NCBI RefSeq assembly: GCF_014207135.1 | Contig: NZ_JACHCC010000011.1 | Span: 62,001 to 126,000, forward strand | DNA: 64,000 nucleotides | Origin: Pedobacter cryoconitis | GTDB lineage: Bacteria > Bacteroidota > Bacteroidia > Sphingobacteriales > Sphingobacteriaceae | Direction of reading: 5' to 3' | Translations under genes and position numbers: made by a program | The notes under the pieces: generated by a model | The model's database searches: none | What the model saw: only the letters and a program-made list of their open reading frames with translations | Told to the model about the DNA's origin: nothing | Part shown: piece by piece, positions 60,332-64,000 of the stretch | Position numbering within the stretch: the stretch's first letter is position 1 | Layout: every line of letters starts with the position of its first letter

Positions 60332-60952
60332 CTAAGATTTAATCTGCCTGGTTTGAGGTTTTCTGTATTTTCTCTGCCAGAATTTATACCAGTTTTTGTT
60401 AGTGGGATACTGACGGTGTGGTGTTGCATTATTGCAGACCACAGCCACAAGGAACAGGATCATAACACCGGTAAATATCGGGCTAAAGGCGTAAAAATAA
60501 CCCAGTGCATTAATTTTCGCCGAACCTGTTGTCGCAATCAGTGCAGTTGCCCCTCCCGGAGGATGAAGTGTTTTGGTAATCTGCATAACCACAATAGAAA
60601 CAGAAACAGCAAGTGCTGAACTTAACCAGACTTCACCTGGAATTAACTTATGCATCGTTACGCCTACCAGGGCAGAAAGGACATGTCCCCCGATCAGGTT
60701 CCTCGGTTGGGCCAAAGGGCTGTTAATAATACCATAGATTAATACTGAAGAAGCCCCGAATGAACCGATCATAAAAAGATTATCATAAGCTGTAAAGTAC
60801 TTACTATTGATAAACCCGATGATGCCTATCCCTAAAAATGAACCAATAAATGTCCAGATATGTTCCCTGACATCAATCAGCGTTTCTTTATAAAGCACAT
60901 ACCTGGCCCTTCTCACATGTCTCCGTATCTTATTTCTCATAACAGTTAGCAA
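60332..60952 (-). CDS. HPP family membrane protein
   Basis: A 206-residue protein with four membrane helices (IWTFIGSFLGIGIIGFIN, NLFMIGSFGASSVLIYGI, VWLSSALAVSVSIVVMQI, FSPIFTGVMILFLVAVVC). The HPP motif is in ITKTLHPPGGATALIATTG, and SPLAQPRNLIGGHVLSALVG is also typical. HPP proteins are implicated in nitrite transport in plastids and cyanobacteria; the substrate here is unknown. Confidence 0.9.
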   Translation of the reverse strand: MLTVMRNKIRRHVRRARYVLYKETLIDVREHIWTFIGSFLGIGIIGFINSKYFTAYDNLFMIGSFGASSVLIYGIINSPLAQPRNLIGGHVLSALVGVTMHKLIPGEVWLSSALAVSVSIVVMQITKTLHPPGGATALIATTGSAKINALGYFYAFSPIFTGVMILFLVAVVCNNATPHRQYPTNKNWYKFWQRKYRKPQTRQIKS

Positions 60953-61130
60953 AAGTAATTCTTTGTACCCTAATATTTCGGTTTTATTAGCAGCTCAGAC
61001 TACACATCCTCTACAATTACATTAATTACCGATTAATTAAAAAATTACACAACAATTAAGCTTGCAGGAAAAATTAAAAGCTGTTTAACTGACTTATTTT
61101 CCGGATGGAATGATTTACCTTTAGCAGATT

Positions 61131-62315
61131 ATGCGTAAACGTACAGTAATAATTATCCTGATTTACCTGATTCTTGGTGCCGCCTGGCTGATTATGGGAG
61201 CCAAGTGGATCGGGCAACTTGACCGCATGACCCCTGAAAAAGATTTAAGCTGGCTTTATGCATATAAAAATATCTTTTTCCTGTTTATTTCTGCACTGAT
61301 ACTCTTTCTGCTGATAGAAATGTACCGCGTTAGCTTATCAAAAGTAGAAAAGAATTATCAGCAACTTTTTGAGGGTACACCAGCCGCTATTTATGTTTTT
61401 GATAAAAGGAATTACCGCTTCCTGAAAATGAATAAAATCATGACTAAAAAATATGGTTACAGCCATAAGGAGTTAATGGAAATGACTGTGATGGACATCC
61501 GGCCAGCTGAGGAGAGTTTCAAATTAAGAGATTACCTGTTGACGGAACATAACGAAGGTCACGAAACCGGAGTATGGCTGCACAGGAAAAAGAATGGCGA
61601 ACTTTTTCATCAGCTAATCTCTCATCACAGTACTGTTTACAATGGCATTCCCGCCTTTACTGTTATAGCAATTGATGTTGAGCATCATATCAGGGCCGAA
61701 GAAAAGATCAAGGAGTTGCTCAATATTTATGAAACTGTGACCAGCGTAACCAATGATGTGATCTGGGAATATTGCCCTTATACAGATGGGATCAAATGGA
61801 TGAGTGGCTTTTCAGAGATCTTTGGTTATACAGAATTGTTAAGAGTAAATACAGGGGACTGGATACTGGGTAAAATCCATCCTGAAGATAAAGAGCGCGT
61901 AGTCAGTTCCGTGGAGTTAGCATTTAAGGAGCTGAGAAACTCGTGGCATTGCGAATACAGACTCCAGTGTGCAGACGGAACCTATAAGGAAGTATACAAT
62001 CAGGCATTTATATTGGTGGACAAAAATGGGAAAACCGAAAAAATGGTAGGTGCGCTCAGAGATATTACCATCAGAAAGGATTACGAAAAACGATTATTAC
62101 GAAAAAATAAAATGCTGAAAGAGATCGCATGGAATAATTCACATGAGATCCGCCGGCCTTTAAGTAATATATTAGGTTTAACAGAACTCATGAATGCAGA
62201 CCCGGATACTCCCCCCTCACATGCTGAAATGCTGATGATGTTAAGTAAATCAGCTACAGAACTCGATGATATTATTATTAAAATAAACACATCCCTTAAA
62301 GACATCAAATTTTAG
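61131..62315 (+). CDS. Membrane PAS protein with HisKA helix but no ATPase domain
   Basis: A 394-residue protein. Two membrane helices lie at residues 6-24 and 48-66 (IIILIYLILGAAWLIMGAKW, FFLFISALILFLLIEMY). Two PAS domains follow, about 80-200 (NYQQLFEGTPAAIYVFDKRN) and 205-325 (WMSGFSEIFGYTEL; CEYRLQCADGTYKEVYNQAF). The C-terminus is a HisKA-like helix pair with His in AWNNSHEIRRPLSNILG, then a stop. The HATPase domain is missing, and the downstream DNA shows no remnant of it. It is likely a real short form that may dimerise with, or be phosphorylated by, another kinase. Confidence 0.85.
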   Translation: MRKRTVIIILIYLILGAAWLIMGAKWIGQLDRMTPEKDLSWLYAYKNIFFLFISALILFLLIEMYRVSLSKVEKNYQQLFEGTPAAIYVFDKRNYRFLKMNKIMTKKYGYSHKELMEMTVMDIRPAEESFKLRDYLLTEHNEGHETGVWLHRKKNGELFHQLISHHSTVYNGIPAFTVIAIDVEHHIRAEEKIKELLNIYETVTSVTNDVIWEYCPYTDGIKWMSGFSEIFGYTELLRVNTGDWILGKIHPEDKERVVSSVELAFKELRNSWHCEYRLQCADGTYKEVYNQAFILVDKNGKTEKMVGALRDITIRKDYEKRLLRKNKMLKEIAWNNSHEIRRPLSNILGLTELMNADPDTPPSHAEMLMMLSKSATELDDIIIKINTSLKDIKF

Positions 62316-62334
62316 ACAGCTCTCGTAAAGCCAT

Positions 62335-63123
62335 TTACAGACCAGAGTAATAATCATACCCCTGCTCGGCCCAGTAATCACGTGGACGCTGGTTACTGAA
62401 ATTGATCATCCCAATTCTTTTCAGGTTTTTTATTCCATATTTAACAGGAATGATTAATCTTAAGGGTGCGCCATGTTCTTCAGTTATCGGCTTATCATTC
62501 ATCTCATAAGCGAGTATAGTCTGAGGATGTAAAGCACTTTCCATATCCAGTCCTATATAATATTCTCCGTCCGGTGTTTCCATCCCGACATATCCCATCT
62601 TAGCCTGGTCGTGTAATTGATAATAATCAATAAAATCAATAAACCTCAGACCCGCCCAATGCTGTATCTGGTCCCAACCTTCCACACATTTAAAATCATA
62701 GACAATTTCAGTTTTCGGTAAGGCCTTCAGGTCTTCGATATTGATCTTCAACACCTCTCCTTTCTTTTTAACTAAGGATAACTGCCATCTGGATACATCA
62801 AAACTCTCATCCGTTAATCCAATGTCACTATTTACTCTAACCACCCTGGCGGCTCTCTCTTTTGGATAGGTTTTGACCACATGGTCATTGCTAAAGATTC
62901 TCCTGAAAAACAACTCAGTTTTATTCAGTGCCCTTCGCAATGGCTGACGTGCCCCGCCTGTAATTCCGGCCTTTTCTTCCGGCGAATTATAAAGCCATTT
63001 CCAGCCACCGAAAGCTGCCCCGCCAGCTACAAAAAAGGTAGCGAATGATATAAAATTACGCCGTTTGATTTTCTTCTCTATGCTCAGTTCAACTGGCTGA
63101 GGTTTATTTGCGGTCGTTTTCAT
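62335..63123 (-). CDS. Tat-exported molybdopterin-dependent oxidoreductase
   Basis: A 262-residue sulfite-oxidase-fold enzyme. A twin-Arg signal (KKIKRRNFISFATFFVAGGA) directs export by Tat with the cofactor bound. The Moco Cys is in YDFKCVEGWDQIQHWAGLRF near residue 140. The C-terminal part has MSPEDG-like ETPDGEYYIGLDMESALHPQ and GAPLRLIIPVKYGIKNLKRI. It resembles MsrP/YedY-type proteins, which reduce methionine sulfoxide or similar substrates. It overlaps the cytochrome b gene by 20 bp, which probably supplies electrons. The substrate is not determined. Confidence 0.9.
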   Translation of the reverse strand: MKTTANKPQPVELSIEKKIKRRNFISFATFFVAGGAAFGGWKWLYNSPEEKAGITGGARQPLRRALNKTELFFRRIFSNDHVVKTYPKERAARVVRVNSDIGLTDESFDVSRWQLSLVKKKGEVLKINIEDLKALPKTEIVYDFKCVEGWDQIQHWAGLRFIDFIDYYQLHDQAKMGYVGMETPDGEYYIGLDMESALHPQTILAYEMNDKPITEEHGAPLRLIIPVKYGIKNLKRIGMINFSNQRPRDYWAEQGYDYYSGL

Positions 63124-63868
63124 CTGATTTTTTTGTTTTATCAGTTACCTGAGGTTTCTTTACTATTTTCTTTGGCTTCGGCTGTACCTTTTTAATTGCA
63201 GGTACAGGCACAGGTTCTAATTCCTTCACTTCAAAACCAGAGATCACGGACCTGAAGTTATTCCACCCGGCAAGCACAACCTGCATCACATGGATCATAA
63301 AAAACAGGACATAACCAAGAGTCAGTACAAAATGAATAATCCTTGCAAAATGATAACCTCCACATATCCAGGTCAACCAGTATAACTGCACTGGTTTGTA
63401 GATAGCAAGACCAGTGATTACAGAACCAAAACCCATGATAATAATAGCAGTATAGGCAATCCGCTGAGCTGCATTATATTTTTTCTGCGGAGGACTGAAT
63501 TTCCTGATATGGAGATCATGTAAAAGTACCTGCCAGGCTTCTTTAAAAGAGTGGCGGTTGGGAACCAGCTGTCTCCATTCTCCAGAGATCAGTGTATACA
63601 ACAAGTAAAAGATTCCATTTAAGGTAAAAAACCACATAAACAAGAAATGGAAGGCCATTCCTTCTGCCAACCGGGCTGGGATATGCAGCAACTTATAGAA
63701 CCAGTCTGGAAAGAAATGAATAAAGGTATACCCAAATATCTCAATTTTATAGGCATCATTTGCCCAGTAAATTAACATTCCGCTCCAGATCATAACCAGG
63801 AGGATAGGAAAATTCACCCAATGAGTCCAGCGCATCGCTAAAGGATGCTTTTCATGAATCACTTTCAT
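63104..63868 (-). CDS. Cytochrome b/b6-type membrane subunit
   Basis: A 254-residue membrane protein. About five helices include HPLAMRWTHWVNFPILLVMI, GMAFHFLFMWFFTLNGIFYL, RIAYTAIIIMGFGSVITGLA and IIHFVLTLGYVLFFMIHVMQ. His residues placed to ligate haem b are in RWTHWVN, AFHFLFM, RIIHFVL and MIHVMQ. The cytoplasmic tail is Pro/Lys-rich (PVPAIKKVQPKPKKIVKKPQ). It probably passes quinol electrons to the molybdopterin enzyme that follows with a 20 bp overlap. Confidence 0.88.
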   Translation of the reverse strand: MKVIHEKHPLAMRWTHWVNFPILLVMIWSGMLIYWANDAYKIEIFGYTFIHFFPDWFYKLLHIPARLAEGMAFHFLFMWFFTLNGIFYLLYTLISGEWRQLVPNRHSFKEAWQVLLHDLHIRKFSPPQKKYNAAQRIAYTAIIIMGFGSVITGLAIYKPVQLYWLTWICGGYHFARIIHFVLTLGYVLFFMIHVMQVVLAGWNNFRSVISGFEVKELEPVPVPAIKKVQPKPKKIVKKPQVTDKTKKSDENDRK

Positions 63869-64000
63869 TTGTATCTTGTTGCTGCAATAATTTCACCGTC
63901 AGTATCATGCTGTAAAAAGGCAATCAATCCATATTTTGCAGCATCCGTATGCTGTGGAATATCCAGACTGGCTGTCCCGCTGTTCTTACCGTTAAGAGGA
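63865..64000 (-). CDS. Partial protein upstream of the cytochrome b gene, possibly DUF1223
   Basis: Only the last 44 residues lie in the window; the stop TGA (63865-63867) overlaps the cytochrome b ATG. The end, GLIAFLQHDTDGEIIAATRY, resembles the C-terminus of DUF1223 thioredoxin-like secreted proteins (xVAFVQDxxTGxILGA type). The match is short. Overlap with the next gene shows that it is the first known gene of the same operon. Confidence 0.5.
   Translation of the reverse strand, partial: PLNGKNSGTASLDIPQHTDAAKYGLIAFLQHDTDGEIIAATRYK

Noticed and set aside
62200-62340. Frameshift that removed an ATPase domain from the PAS sensor
   Set aside because: Only 19 bp separate its stop from the convergent gene, and no remnant of an N-box or G-box is seen in other frames.
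1-64000. CRISPR arrays, tRNA genes, intact insertion sequences or prophage
   Set aside because: No regularly spaced repeats, cloverleaf-like sequences, transposases, integrases or phage structural genes were seen; the tail-fibre-like protein is a secreted host-type protein.

Overview
The window looks like a chromosomal stretch of a Bacteroidota bacterium, most likely Pedobacter or a close relative in the Sphingobacteriaceae. This is inferred from the AT-rich DNA, the near absence of Shine-Dalgarno sequences, TAnnTTTG-type -7 promoter elements, and lineage-typical proteins: an alternative GlmU, DUF5723, tandem DUF3857/transglutaminase proteins, zinc-free type B L31, and LytTR/LytS and 7TMR-DISM signalling. 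I see no rRNA, tRNA, CRISPR array, prophage or intact insertion sequence. The content is mainly housekeeping genes with several signalling and envelope islands.

Layout. 1-5.3 kb: two DUF3857 proteins (the first cut by the window edge) convergent with a catalytic/non-catalytic M16 peptidase pair. 5.4-12.1 kb: mqnC of the futalosine menaquinone pathway, two exported ferritin-like proteins, and a LytTR regulator overlapping a propeller-type sensor kinase. 12.1-20 kb: a 467 bp gene-poor stretch, a small Asp-rich protein, a GNAT protein, an XRE regulator, mpl, prmA-tpiA, an alternative GlmU, rpmE2 and mce. 20-29 kb: iscS-iscU-iscA, an acyl-CoA ligase, lysS, small or hypothetical genes, a monothiol thioredoxin-like protein with ung, and an Lrp regulator. 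29-36.6 kb: a DtxR/MntR regulator with a double operator upstream and an Nramp-USP fusion transporter, smpB, pcm, priA and a DUF423 protein. 36.8-41 kb: a tail-fibre-like surface protein, an unknown 527-residue protein and DUF5723. 41-46.8 kb: rpmH-rnpA-yidD-tsaB, a LiaF-like/LytS/LytTR system, ChaN and mscL. 47-54.6 kb: rpoN, then a divergent signalling island. 54.7-64 kb: lipoproteins, class I aldolase, a BamA-like barrel, an AhpD-like/Crp pair, HPP, a PAS protein without an ATPase domain, and a Tat-exported molybdopterin enzyme with its cytochrome b.

The most unusual locus is 48.5-54.6 kb. It is a tightly overlapping run of an E1/ThiF-like adenylating enzyme, a GNAT protein resembling N-acyl amino acid/autoinducer synthases, a 7TMR-DISM histidine kinase, a receiver-kinase hybrid and a lone receiver, with a further receiver transcribed divergently. 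The order suggests a small-molecule signal made by the first two proteins and sensed by a phosphorelay, but this is inference.

A second notable signal is an intergenic repeat at 15703-15864 and 36567-36799. Its core forms a long hairpin in which three base pairs differ by compensatory changes between the copies. Its ends resemble further short inverted-repeat pieces scattered through the window, suggesting a miniature-element or REP-like family.
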